22,730 nucleotides of DNA. It comes from Choristocarpus tenellus KU-1152. Taxonomy: Eukaryota; Phaeophyceae. The stretch covers positions 1-22,730 of the forward strand of contig CAXNAD020000279.1 in the NCBI GenBank assembly GCA_964200185.2. Reading direction: 5' to 3'. This document shows positions 1-12,300 of the stretch, piece by piece (positions within the stretch are counted from its first letter, which is position 1; the number at the start of each line of letters is the position of its first letter). The notes under the pieces were generated by a model. The model was not told the DNA's origin, made no database searches, and saw only the letters and a program-made list of their open reading frames with translations. Position numbers and translations under genes: made by a program.

Positions 1-142
1 GATGGGGGGACAAAAATGAAATGGTGACAACAGGCAGATGGGCACTGCTACACTTCAAACTATACTGCACACAGTCAGAGCAAATACTAATGGCCATAGG
101 AAAAGATTTAACAAAACCCTCGATAATGTATATCTGAAGCGT

Positions 143-166
143 AATATATATATATATATATATATA
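143..166. repeat. (TA)n microsatellite
   Basis: About 12 TA dinucleotides in the intron after exon 32. No coding signal. Confidence 0.9.
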
Positions 167-205
167 CTGTGCAACCTTAACCACTCATCACAATGGCCAC
201 ATCAC

Positions 206-316
206 CTGGAAACAATTTGGTTGCACAGCCTTCCCAACATCTCCACTGCAGCTGCTCCTACATCCAAGCCAGACTCGCTCACCTCTGAATCTGTTTCCAT
301 TTTCATCTGTGGAGGA
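206..316 (-). CDS. Exon 32, last exon seen
   Basis: 111 bp. The first T completes Ser from exon 31, then 'PPQMKMETDSEVSESGLDVG' and AAAVEMLGRLCNQIVS plus AG|. Acceptor GTGTACCCAG|, donor AG|GTGATG, phase 2. An alternative donor GAG|GTGAGC lies inside the exon. The gene continues beyond position 1. A further exon in 1-60 is possible, but I could not fix its acceptor. Confidence 0.65.
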
Positions 317-3300
317 CTGGGTACACAAATTGCAGGAAGCAAATAACAGATTATCTAAGGTAGCAACACGAATACGACTGAAAGTATCTTAGGGTTAGGG
401 TACGAATTTTGCCCTGTTTGTCCATTTGGGGCTTGACTTCTCTCGGGATTTTTTATGGCATATTCCTACTCCAAAATATTTTCTGAGTAGGTAAAATGTG
501 TATGTTATGAAAAGGTGTGCCCGGAACAAGGATATTGGCACTTCCTGACAAACACGATACCCGAAATTACATCTAATTCGCAACATTGGATGTTGGACCC
601 CAAATGGACGCGGCTCTACCCTCTAAGATACTTTGCCTCATACTCAACCCTTCAAGAAAGGATGTCTGCATGCAGTAAGGTATGGAGAGGTGGCAAGAAG
701 GGCATGGATCACATAAAAATATTGTTACATAGGAGAACAATATCTTCGCATGTATACCCTTGTATACCCTTGTATACCCTTGTATACCCTTGTATATCTC
801 ACAAACTCTCATCACCGTGTTATCTCACAAACTTTCATTACCTACACACGATATTACAGAGTACAATAAAAAATCTTCAACTGAAGATTCTAACCAAGAC
901 ATTATAAGTCTCCCCAATCCTCACCCAGCCTCCCTAAAATACAGGTATAATAAAATCATGCAGAAATATATCCAGAAGTGCACCTAGACCCCTTCAAAAA
1001 TAAAAATTCCACACTACTGAAATTGCAATACCTATTCTCTCACCTACATCATCCCACCTGCGCAAAATGAATGTCCACATCTTTCAAACACAACAAACAT
1101 GATACAATCACCATATCAAAGACACGCATACCTCTGATCCCAGTCGCCCTTGGTCTCCTCCACCACTTCCTTGACCTCCTCATCACACAAGGGATCACTG
1201 TCTGTATCCTTGACAAAATCCCCCTCTTCAAAATACGGCGAAGCTCTAGCCTGTCTCACGCCCTTGGCCAATCGCATACTTCCATCCTTCACCACAATAT
1301 TCAATAATGCCCCCAAGAGAGTCATTGGAGAGACATGCACGTTCTCAGTATTTGAAGAGGACCCTTCATCCTTTCTACCTTTGACTGCGTTTCTAGCTGG
1401 GGTCCACTTTGGGAAGGGGTTGTCCCTGGAGGGGTAGGCACAGAACATCTTGGCAAGTTCTGCAGGGCCTGACATGCGACGCATCAGAAGCTTAAGAGCC
1501 CGTAACTTCCCTTGGCGGATATCTCCCCTGGGAGGTGACAAGGGAGGTGACAAGGGAGGTGACAAGGGAGGTGACAAAGGGAGGTGACAAAAGGAGGTGA
1601 CAAGGGAGGTGACAAGGGAGTGACAAGGGAGGTGACAAGGGAGGTGACAAGGGAAGTGAGATTATAGAGGTGGAAGGGGGGGGAGTGGATCAAGCAGATC
1701 AGAATTCAAAATGTTGTTGAATACCTAACAGCCATGACTGGATACACAAGGTGATTAAAAAAAGCGCGGTTGATGTGCATCTGCATTTCATACAACATTC
1801 AAGACAGGCTAGCAATGAACAAAAAATCGCATGCCGCATACTAAAATCAGAATCAATGAAAGAAATCAGGGAAGGAGCAAGGAAAGGAAGAGCAGTATGA
1901 ATAGAACCAGAGTATCGTATCAAATGCTGCTTTTCATGCTTCATACACCACCTTCCTTCGCCCATCCCTAATTGACAAGCGTTACCAGTGCTTTGGTCAC
2001 ACAAATTGGACATACAGATCAGCCACACGCGGGCTTATTAAAAAGAAATCACACACAGTACAATACAGCACGATAAACATACAGTGTAGTGCATTGCACA
2101 GAATGAAACCACTTACTTAACATACTGGTCTAGGTAGTGCACCAGGAGACTGCACCGCTCCTCACAAGTGGGATAGAAAATATCCATTGCCGCCACAAAC
2201 AGACGGAGGCAGGCACGAGAAAGGTAGACAGCAATAGCCAGAGTCTTTCCAGTGTGAACTTGGTCCACCACACGCAAAAGGAGCTTCTGGAGGCGCTCGA
2301 GATGATCTGCTGAGAAGAGGGTTACCACCTGAGAAGGGGATGATACACTGTAAGTTAGACCTAATACAACAAAAAACACCCGGCAGTAGACGGTTGGTGT
2401 AGGCAGGTTAGATTAAACAGGTTAGGCAGGGGATATCAACCAAAGTCACAAGGTACTCTTGAAAGGTTACTTTATATAAACCATTGTCATCACCTACCAA
2501 AAGAATCTTGGCCTTCACCCTAAGAGCTGTTGGAAACCAGGCATTCATAACGCTATTCCTGCCAACATACCCACTAGGTATCCCCCAAGTACAAACGATA
2601 TTAATGTGACCCTGTACTGGAAGAAATTCTTCCCTCTACATTTTGTACCCAATCCTTTTCTGTACAGCCTGTCAAACATCAGGTTAACTACAGTTCTCCA
2701 TACACACCAATGTAGAAGACAGATTTTTCTGACAATGAAAGACAAGAGACCACATACCCATTTAACAAATTATTCCCCTTACTTAGTTCTAGGTCTCTGA
2801 GGGAAACAAATCAGTGTAGTGGAAGAGTTGGCCATTCCACCCCACCCTAGACAAGTATCATACGAGTATCATGTAAGTATCAGACAAGTATCAGACAAGT
2901 ATCAGACAAGTATCAGACAAGTATCAGACAAGTATCAGACAAGTATCAGACAAGTATCATACGAGTATCATGTAAGTATCAGACAAGTATCAGACAAGTA
3001 TCAGACAAGTATCAGACAAGTATCAGACAAGTATCAGACAAGTATCAGACAAGTATCAGACAAGTATCAAACAAGTATCAGACAAGTATCTTGTCATTCA
3101 CATTCATGTTCCCTTCAAAAATACACAGAAATCACAGTTCCATCATGAGGACCAATCACAACATATTCAACAATGTCCAACACAGTTTGACTGAAGTCTC
3201 AAACATAAAGAGCATGCACATAGCCACAAGCACATCACCACAGGAAACATAGCTTACCTGCGCTGCTGTTGAGCCCCTTAGGAGCTGGTAGATCTGAGTG

Positions 3301-6300
3301 GTGAGCACATTGAGCACTGATAGCAGGATGCCCCCGTGCAAGGTGATATGTCCTGAAACCCATTCCGCCCTGGTCATCTCATCGTTAGCTCGTCCATTGG
3401 TCTGGGAGAGGGTCCCCTTTGCCACACTCTTGGAGGGTGCTGGGAATTCTCTGGGGGCAATACTATCCTTCAGATATTCTTGGTGCTGCAGTATCAGCTC
3501 CACAAGGCTATGCAAAGTCTCTCTGGATACATCAACACACATGTGCACCTATCAACACAATGAGTACCAAAAAAAGAAGCAAGGGAGAGAAGACAAATGA
3601 GACAGTTGATTCCACACACTCGAACTTGGTTCATAAGTCAGAAATCATACTATGAGAGAGGCGTTTCAACACCACACAAACATGATATGATACCACACCT
3701 AGGCATTCCGTTAGGAAAGTCAACACCATTGAAAAAAAATAGCATACAGCCCATCTACTCTCTTGCCATTCGACTAGACACTTCCTTATAAAAGTATTAG
3801 TCCACCCAGCAGTCATGAAATAGTTATCAAACAAACCCACCGAAGGAGTAGGCAGCCTCTGTCGAACAGTGGCACTGCCCTTGGTCCTCATCCTCAACAC
3901 CTGAGGAACTGTGCCTGGTTTTGCCCCCTTCTTCCCAATCATGGCAAAGGAGCAGAACTTGTGTTGGCTTAAACTCATTACATTATCTCTACATGCCCCA
4001 ACAGACACCAACGCCTTCCTCGCTGAGGGTGTCATGTGCCCTGAGCAGTCATGCTGCACAGCAATCATCACCTAGGGTGAAGAGCACAGTCACAACACAC
4101 AACACACAATAACACACACACACCACAAAGGGGTCAATGGAAGGAACCACCACATCATGCTCAGACACACTACACTATTGAAACATGTAGGATTGGATTA
4201 ACAAAGTAGCTCAGGATGCCAATATTTTATTGGTATCAATTTCCAATATACGAGTATACAAGTACTTTTGAGTACACGATTAAGAGGTATGTGGACTGGG
4301 TCAGCAACACAAACACAACAGGATTAAACGCATCTACAATCTATAAAACAAAACATTTTTAAGTACGATATTGGAGACACAAGATACATTTCACATTTGT
4401 AGCGACCATGTACAAAGGGACACACAAAACATCACAGTACTTGGGGTTAGGCAGGAAGAGGACAAAGCACCTACACCACGCCTACATCACTTCTGTGAAT
4501 GTGTCATTCAGTATCAAGTACAAGTACAAGTATTGTGGTACTTGTCTTCTCACCGTCAACCCAATGGTAACACCATTAATGAAGTCTGCAAGGCGGTCTG
4601 CAGTGTGTTCTGAGTCCTGTGTTGCAAAATGTCTCGAATCGCTGGGGAAATTAAGACCCTCATCCATCACAACCACATTGATCCCCGCCTCCTTCATGCA
4701 AGCATCTTCTCCTCGAACAAGCAGCCTACGTTCAAAAGGTACATGAAAAGAGGTATAGAAAAGAGGTATAGTAGTCTTTTATAGGCTACAATTAGGGTCA
4801 TGATTCAAGACAGGGTTAGGACTGAAGAAATACTTTCATTGGGTGGACAAGGTCAGGACAAGTCTTCTGATTAATAACAGCAAGCAAAGTGTCAAGTAGT
4901 ATTCAAGAGAGTCAAGAGAGACATGTCTCTTTTCCTCCTTGGGTCAAAAAAATACACCTACTAGTGCAGGTACAACATTACTAGCAGCACATTGGTGGGA
5001 TATTGCGGTCAAGCATGATAAAAAAAAAGTACAATTGTTACCTAGCATATGCTCCCTACCATTACCCCAACAATGCATTGTCAAGCATGGTGTACCTTGA
5101 GAAATTCCCGTCTTCAAGACCTCCTGATGAAGCCTCCAGCTCACACCCTGACCTTGCTTCTGCCACTGCCTCCTGAGAGTTATCAAACACATGAAAAAAT
5201 ATTTTTTTTAAATACACCATTCAAAACAGCAACTCTCTTCCACCTTACACTCTGCTGAGATCAGAATACAAAGGTGGCTTTCTAAACCAAATGATTACAC
5301 CAATTTAAAATGTGTATAGAATTACTGAGCATTCCATTAACTTTGTAGTTGGAGGAGTTTAGACAAGCCATCAGAAAAAAAATTAAGGAAAAAAATAGAT
5401 AAAAAGGGTCAATATTCACACATAGTCCACATATTCACATATGGAACAGATGTCAACAGTCTGTACATCAGGGTTGTCCTTTAATTGGCAGGGTCTTGGT
5501 AGCAACTCCAACAGGAAAGCACAGTCACAGTCACAGTCACAGTCCTCGTACTGAACTCTGAACTGGAACCATGATTCAAATATTGAGGGCATAGAAATGT
5601 CCTCTCCAACTATCTTCCATGAAAAATACAACACAATCAATTTGCCTTGTTGTAGAAGTTATTCATTGCAATTAACTGTAGGTATTTTGAAAGCTACCTG
5701 CCCGCCATACCCATCCACTTGTTCAGAATAGGGTCTAAAGCATATTCGATAATAGAATGATAATAAATATATAACAGTGTGCAAGAGGCAAGGAAGTGCA
5801 AGCACCTCAGGTGGTCCAAATGGTTCCCCCATCCTCTCCAGGTGGCACATGAGGACAGCTGCAAATCTCGTCGCCTCCAACCCCTCTAGCTCCTCAGGCG
5901 AGACTTGCCCCTCCACCTTAGGACAATCCAGGGGCTCCCCTAGTGCCTCCAAAACTTCAAGACGGTATTGGGGGGCACTGGATGTCAGCATTGCACACAG
6001 CCATTCCTGCTTCGCTCTCTCAAGGGCCTCCCCCTCCACAGAGGGTCTTTGCCCTGGCAAGGGGGGTAAAAAGACAGGTGCAAGCCCCTTGTTGCGCCAT
6101 CGACAGAGCTGTTTTGAGGACAAAGACATGGGTGACCATGGCAAGGATAGAACAGATCAATGAAGAGCTGGACAGCAATAATTTTCCAAGGGCTACAAAC
6201 AGGTTTCATGCAAAAATTGATTAACTGCACAACTACTAATAATGGCATTACTATCAATATACATACTGAAGGTAATAATGGCCTTTTCAAAGAGGTGGCA

Positions 6301-9300
6301 GTGCAACTTCCTCATAGGGATTTTCAATGTCTATTCGCCCACCTGCAGCAACTGCTGGTTCACACCTGTACCTTGCAAAATATAAACTCAGTATACTTCA
6401 AATAATCATTACATTACATATCACAAATCTGTAAAATTATCACAAGTGGCATATGCTACATGCAAAAATGTCAGCAAAACTAATGTTCCCCTCAAACACA
6501 AATACATCTCACTAATACATATCATGAACCAACCCATTTCTCAGTCGACCAACACACTCATCAATACTGCTCAGACCACAAACATCTATATGCGTACCTG
6601 CAGCTCTGCTGGGTCCCACCCCCAAATCATGTTATTTCGCTGATCATAGACCAGACCTTGTGGTGCAGCTAGCATACCCCTTCTTGAGGTAGATGCATTC
6701 CTCTGTACCTGGTACATCACATCTTCATCTCTCTCCACCGCCTCCCCCTCCTCTACAACTCCAACTCGACATCTCAAGCAAACAGTCTCTGTGCCTAGGG
6801 CAACAGAGAGGGTTTGACATGGGGGAGGAGAGGGACAATGTTCACAATAAAAGCCTAAGGTCAAATCTTTACTACCCCGGGCCCATCATCTCATTATCTC
6901 AAAAGTATATATATATATATTAAGTATATGCACACAAGTAGAGAGGACAGAACACAACACATAAACAGCGATCTCACATACACACATGCACACATGCATA
7001 CATGCATAACAGAAAAAAGGTCAATGCACATCTTGACATAGATAGGGAGAGACGTACTCGAAGATCTATATACAGTAGATCCCTCTGGAGGTCCCAGCAG
7101 CATCAAGCGTGTCCCATTGCACAAGATAGCACTCTGCTCCATCAAGGATTCCTCCACCCCCCACCCCAGCTGAACAGTCTTGACTATCTTGAAGTCATCC
7201 TGTGGATCCAAATAGTACACATCCAACTTCGCAATGCCATCATCTTTGTCTGATGCCCCTTGGCGCAGGCTGCAATTCACACCAAAAGAGATCATATCAA
7301 TGAGGGGGGGGGGGGGGGGGGGAGGGGGCATAGGAAGACTGAGGTGTTGAGGGGCATAACCACAAAAATAATTTGAACTGATTTTTAGACTTTCTTTAAA
7401 AAATCAGTGCACTTTTTTCGAGCCCTACAACTCCCTTCTACCATATTCATAGTACAATGGACTACACTACACAGGCAATAATAACCCTGACCTCAACGTC
7501 CCTCACCAAATGTTGCAATTGCCTGCAGGTTAGTTTACATCTATGGGTGATGGAGGGGAGAGGACAAATGAGAGCAAGGTCATCATGTGCAGTAACATAA
7601 ATACATAAATACAAAAATACAAGGGTTCAACTGCTTTTTGCACATTTGTTATAAAATATGCATGCCCTCCTAATCTTACAACTCCTCTCCAAATGTTTAC
7701 TATGACACCTATAAGTGCAATAACCTTGACCCCCTATGTACAAATCTTGTACATCATCATTACGATGTTGGTTATGAAGTAAGCCTATCCCTCAATCTCA
7801 ACCATCCTCGCCTTTGATCTTGCATCCCTCTTGAGTGCCTTGAATGTACTAAGATGAGATGTCTGGAGTCGGAGGTCATCGCAGGAAATGGATGCATTGA
7901 TGACCCCAAACCCATCGAGTCCAGGGGGCCAAATGCAACAATGCGGGAGAGCCTGCAAGCTGGAGGACCATCTCTTCCCTCTTGACCATAGGTAGGTAGA
8001 GACAAGCTGCACCGAATAAACCTGTTTGTTGTCAAGGGTTAGGGTTACAAGAGGAGCTAGTCAACAGTTTCAAAAAGCTCAATAGCATCTCATATCTTGT
8101 ATCCACTTTTCAAAATACCTAGAACCCTACCAGCTCTAACACTATCTCTAGATGGAAACCCATTTGTTGTATTCTACCCTTGTACTTCCCTGGTAAGAAA
8201 GTCATCAACAAAACAAAATGCATTGTAGCACAAGACCTGCTCAAGCTAAAACCCCCATGATCTTACCGGAGTCCTCTCATCTCCCACAAGTCAATATAGC
8301 CCTTGGCCAAACCAAACCAATTCAACTCAAGTAGTACCACAGTATTATCAATACATGCACAACAGTAACCAATCCAAAACTAGTCAGCCCTAACCCTAGC
8401 TAGCCCTAGCCCTAACAGAAGCAGGAACATACTAAAGTCAATTATCGCACATACCAAAAGCAAAACCTGCAGGAAGTACCATAGGGCATTGAATTTGAAC
8501 AATCACAAATGCTCACATTGCTCCAACACCTTGTTGTTCTTCAGCCTCCACAATGATGAGGTTTCCTGTTTGTGCATCAGGAAGGAGTTCTACCTCTCCC
8601 ATTGTGCGCCAGGATTCACCGTCCTGAGATGTTTCTACAACCAACCTTGAGGAGAAAGGTTGTGAAAGGTTCAAGGGACAAGCGCGGAAGCACTTTAGCC
8701 AAACAGCGGACATCCAAAATGCCTGTCCAGAAAGTACAAACCAATTTCTCAATTACATTCTCTTCTCTGGTTCATGTCACCCTCCGTAACCATGCTATGT
8801 CATGGGGCAATTGAATTTTGAATTTTGTATGTCAAACAAAATGGGCAACAAGAAAAACCAAACGCATGAGGCATTGCACAAAGAGCTGCAAGCAACCCAG
8901 TACTGTACCAAATTAGTATTTCAGGTACGTAGCCAGTAAGATAATAGTGATTCATCTCCTTACAACAGCACAACAAAAACTAATCCCAACCTCTTTTTAA
9001 AATAGGAGACCTTTCTCATCCCAACAGAAAGTGCCACCTCAGGGTCATAAAACCCAGTCATCAAGAGCAAAGCACTTGCAAATAAGAAGTACAAAATCTT
9101 GACTAATTTCCCCCCCTCCACCTTCTCCCTCCCCCCACACCACCCCTTGAACAGATTCTCCAAGATACCGTGATACCCCTACTTCCTCACCTTCCAACAA
9201 TATGTGCAACGTTGAAGCCCATAGCATTCTCTACATACAACTCCACCCCCGCCCTCCTCAAGACCCTGACACGATCCAATGCCACCACTACCACCCTGTC

Positions 9301-12300
9301 TCTGTCATGTTGGGCAAAGTAAAATGTTGTGGACGCTGCTGCCACAAAACCTTCTGTATTCTGTCTTGCAATCTCCTCCTCACTCTCACGGGCACGGGGA
9401 GGGTAGTGCAGACGTTCTCGGGGGTTTATCACAAGAAGGTTGTTCTATATTACCATGACACACACAAGGAAGAGGAGAGGAATGGATTTGAGGACAAAGG
9501 ATACATACATTTCAACAAACTGTGGTGTTCAGTGTTTTGTGAGAAGACATATGATACTTGCACCTCATTAAGCATCAATACTAGGGATTATTCGTTTGTG
9601 CATTGTTCTTACCCCAGCAAAGAATTACATCTATTGCTGAACTTGGACAACATATTCAGTTCTTTGCTTCTCCTGTCAACTATTGAGTAATCTATCAAAT
9701 TGATATTACTATTTTGTACAAACCAATGCAAACCATATCACTACTCACTTCAACATAGAACATTTGTAATCACAAGATGGGCCTTAACGCCAAAGATCAC
9801 TCCTCACACACTACCACTTCATGAATATACTCAACACCTAGTCTCAATATGCATTCCACATCACATCCAAGGCATTCAAGACAAACACCTAACGCATCAT
9901 AACTTAACTTAACTTAACCAACTCCGATAAACATCACAAACTCCTAAATGTACCTGAAGGATACCGTCAGAGAGCTGAGCATTAGATGAACACTCCATCA
10001 CCACTGCACCACGACTAGCATCAGCAAAGTCAGTGTCCTGCTCTTCCACATCTGCATATGCATGAGTTGTGACCTCCTCATTGACACTGTTCCCACTCAA
10101 TCTTTCGTCCTCCTTCTCTTCATCCTCAGCTGATGTTTCTGATATGCCAGGAAATCCTGGAATGGGTAGGTGAGCTAGGCTGATGATCTTCTCCATTTGA
10201 AGATTGGACATGGAGAGGACAGCCACCTCCCCCACCTCAAGTGCCCCAGACACCTGCAAGGGTAGTACAAGACAGTTTCCTTTAGAATTGTGAAAAGGGG
10301 AGTTGCCCTTCAGACCTGATGACATCTTTAGCATCAGAATATTGTAATACAGATTAGTTAAATCGTCAATTGACTATAGGCGAAGAGAAAAAGTACATAT
10401 ATTCCAAGCACAGGGTAAAACTGTGTAAACACCCTATTGAGTACAAACACAGTGGCTCAATGTTCCCAGTAATGGTGGTAGTATGAATACTACTACATAC
10501 TACTCCAGTATTGTATACCCAGGCCTTGCAAGCAGTGGAAATACAAAACCTCTCAACTTCAGTCACATGTCATTTACCACCAAGTATACAATAATGCTTG
10601 AAATATCAATGTAAATTAACACTACTCATGAATAAAGATACACGTTCCAACATATCCTCTTAAAAAACAGTAGTAACAACACAATTGTTGAGGTTTGGGA
10701 CATAGTTGTGTCATCTTTTGTCATCTCACCTTCTCCCTCAAGAAAAGTCGTCCCCCCACACACACCAACCACACTGGCCGTGCTGGGGCAACTGGTCCAG
10801 CCCTGGCTGCCATCGAGACATCTGCAACCCCTCTTGCCACATGTGCCTGAGGAATAGCATTGGTCAACATACCCAGGTCCTGTACAAAGTACAACAAATT
10901 ATCATCAAATTACCAGTAACAAGGACACACAGAGGAAGGAGGGTTGGAAATAACTATGCATGCTGGCACGGACTAGATACAGTAAAAACATGTAATTGTT
11001 GCTCCTGTGTGAATTTCTCCATCAACACACAGCATCGCACTTTCAACTACACTGCATACTACTAACTACAGACTATTAACTACTAACTACTAACTACAAA
11101 CTACAGGCCACTAACTACAGACTAACTACAGACTACTAGCAACAAACTATCAACTACCAACTACTAACTTGATCAAATGAGTTAAAAAGAAAAAGTCACA
11201 ATACTATTCTCTGATCAATTCAGTTACAATACAATACAAGAAGATATTTACATGGACATACAACACAGCCCGTCACTAACAAGATACACGTCTCCAGTAA
11301 ATATGTCAGGTGACAGTGTGTGAAACCACTCGTATCATACACTAACTAAAATCATATACTAACTAAAAAAGAACAAAAAGGTAAAATATATGGGTCCATG
11401 GTACCACACTCCAATCCTTCCCTCTGAGAAGAAAACATCACATAACAAATATCTAGTAATAGGGCACTATGTGTGCCATGGAATAATATGGAGTCCAGGC
11501 AAGTGTGGCCAAGAGAATGAAATCAGCTATCAGTTCACACCCTACCGATAAGGGATCCACAGTGTCTCCAGTGTCTGGATGTACAAGCTCAAGAATTTCT
11601 CCATCTGCAGAGCTATCATCATCCTCATTGACCATGAGTGGGGTCCAACCCTCCTCCTGGAAGCCGTAAAAATGAAGATAGAACATGTGAAGGCAACCGT
11701 CAACACTGTAAGCATGAGTAGTTATACTCATGCTGATAGAATCAAGCATGATACAGTAAAAGCCTCACAAGGGTGGATGAATGCTTGTGTAAGTAAGCAA
11801 GTTATGCGTAACAAATGTCCTGACAACCACTGTGCCATACAGTGGTCATAAGACACATCTACGTGATACAACATTACAAAAAAAAATACTAGGAACATGG
11901 AACACTTTTTCCAATCTGCATCAAAACAAGGACATCAACAAATACATCAACAATCACACCCTACCAAAAGATTTGTGTATGTTCAACATCAAATGGTCAA
12001 CATCCATCATCTTCATATCCTCAAAATTGGTCCACTGACATTATCAAAGGTCCTCACACGGTACCAAATATTGTTGTTGATCATCCTCCGCTCCAGCACT
12101 TCCCCTTCTTGGTCTTCCCCAATGTTGACAGATTGACTGTGAGCTGTCTCATCATACTCTCCAGAAGGAGGGATCTGTCACAACAGGAGGAAGAAATGTC
12201 CAATAGATTTCAAGTGAACAACGAAAATTCCTGACTTGAGTCAAGGTGAGTCAAGGTGAGTCAAGGTGAGTCAAGGTGAGTCAAGGTGGACACAACAATG

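Noticed and set aside
1-60. A further exon of the giant gene after exon 32
   Set aside because: A phase-2 frame (SAHLPVVTISF) is open from an AG near position 47, but its upstream context and downstream end cannot be judged at the window edge.
751-796. CRISPR-like or regulatory direct repeats
   Set aside because: The repeats are contiguous with no spacers, as in all arrays here. They are minisatellites.
2819-3148. + strand ORF encoding repeated Ser/Tyr/Gln-rich heptad-like sequence
   Set aside because: It is simply the 11-bp minisatellite read in three frames in turn; no gene structure supports it.
6300-6380. Possible exon between exons 23 and 24 (CEPAVAAGGRIDIENPYEEV)
   Set aside because: No acceptor gives the needed phase 0, and exon 23 joins exon 24 directly into the recognisable WDPAELQ-LCRWRNKG blade end.
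9202-9690. Longest + strand open frame (162 codons)
   Set aside because: It is antisense to exon 18, shows no domain or codon pattern, and continues into intron sequence. Treated as a shadow frame.
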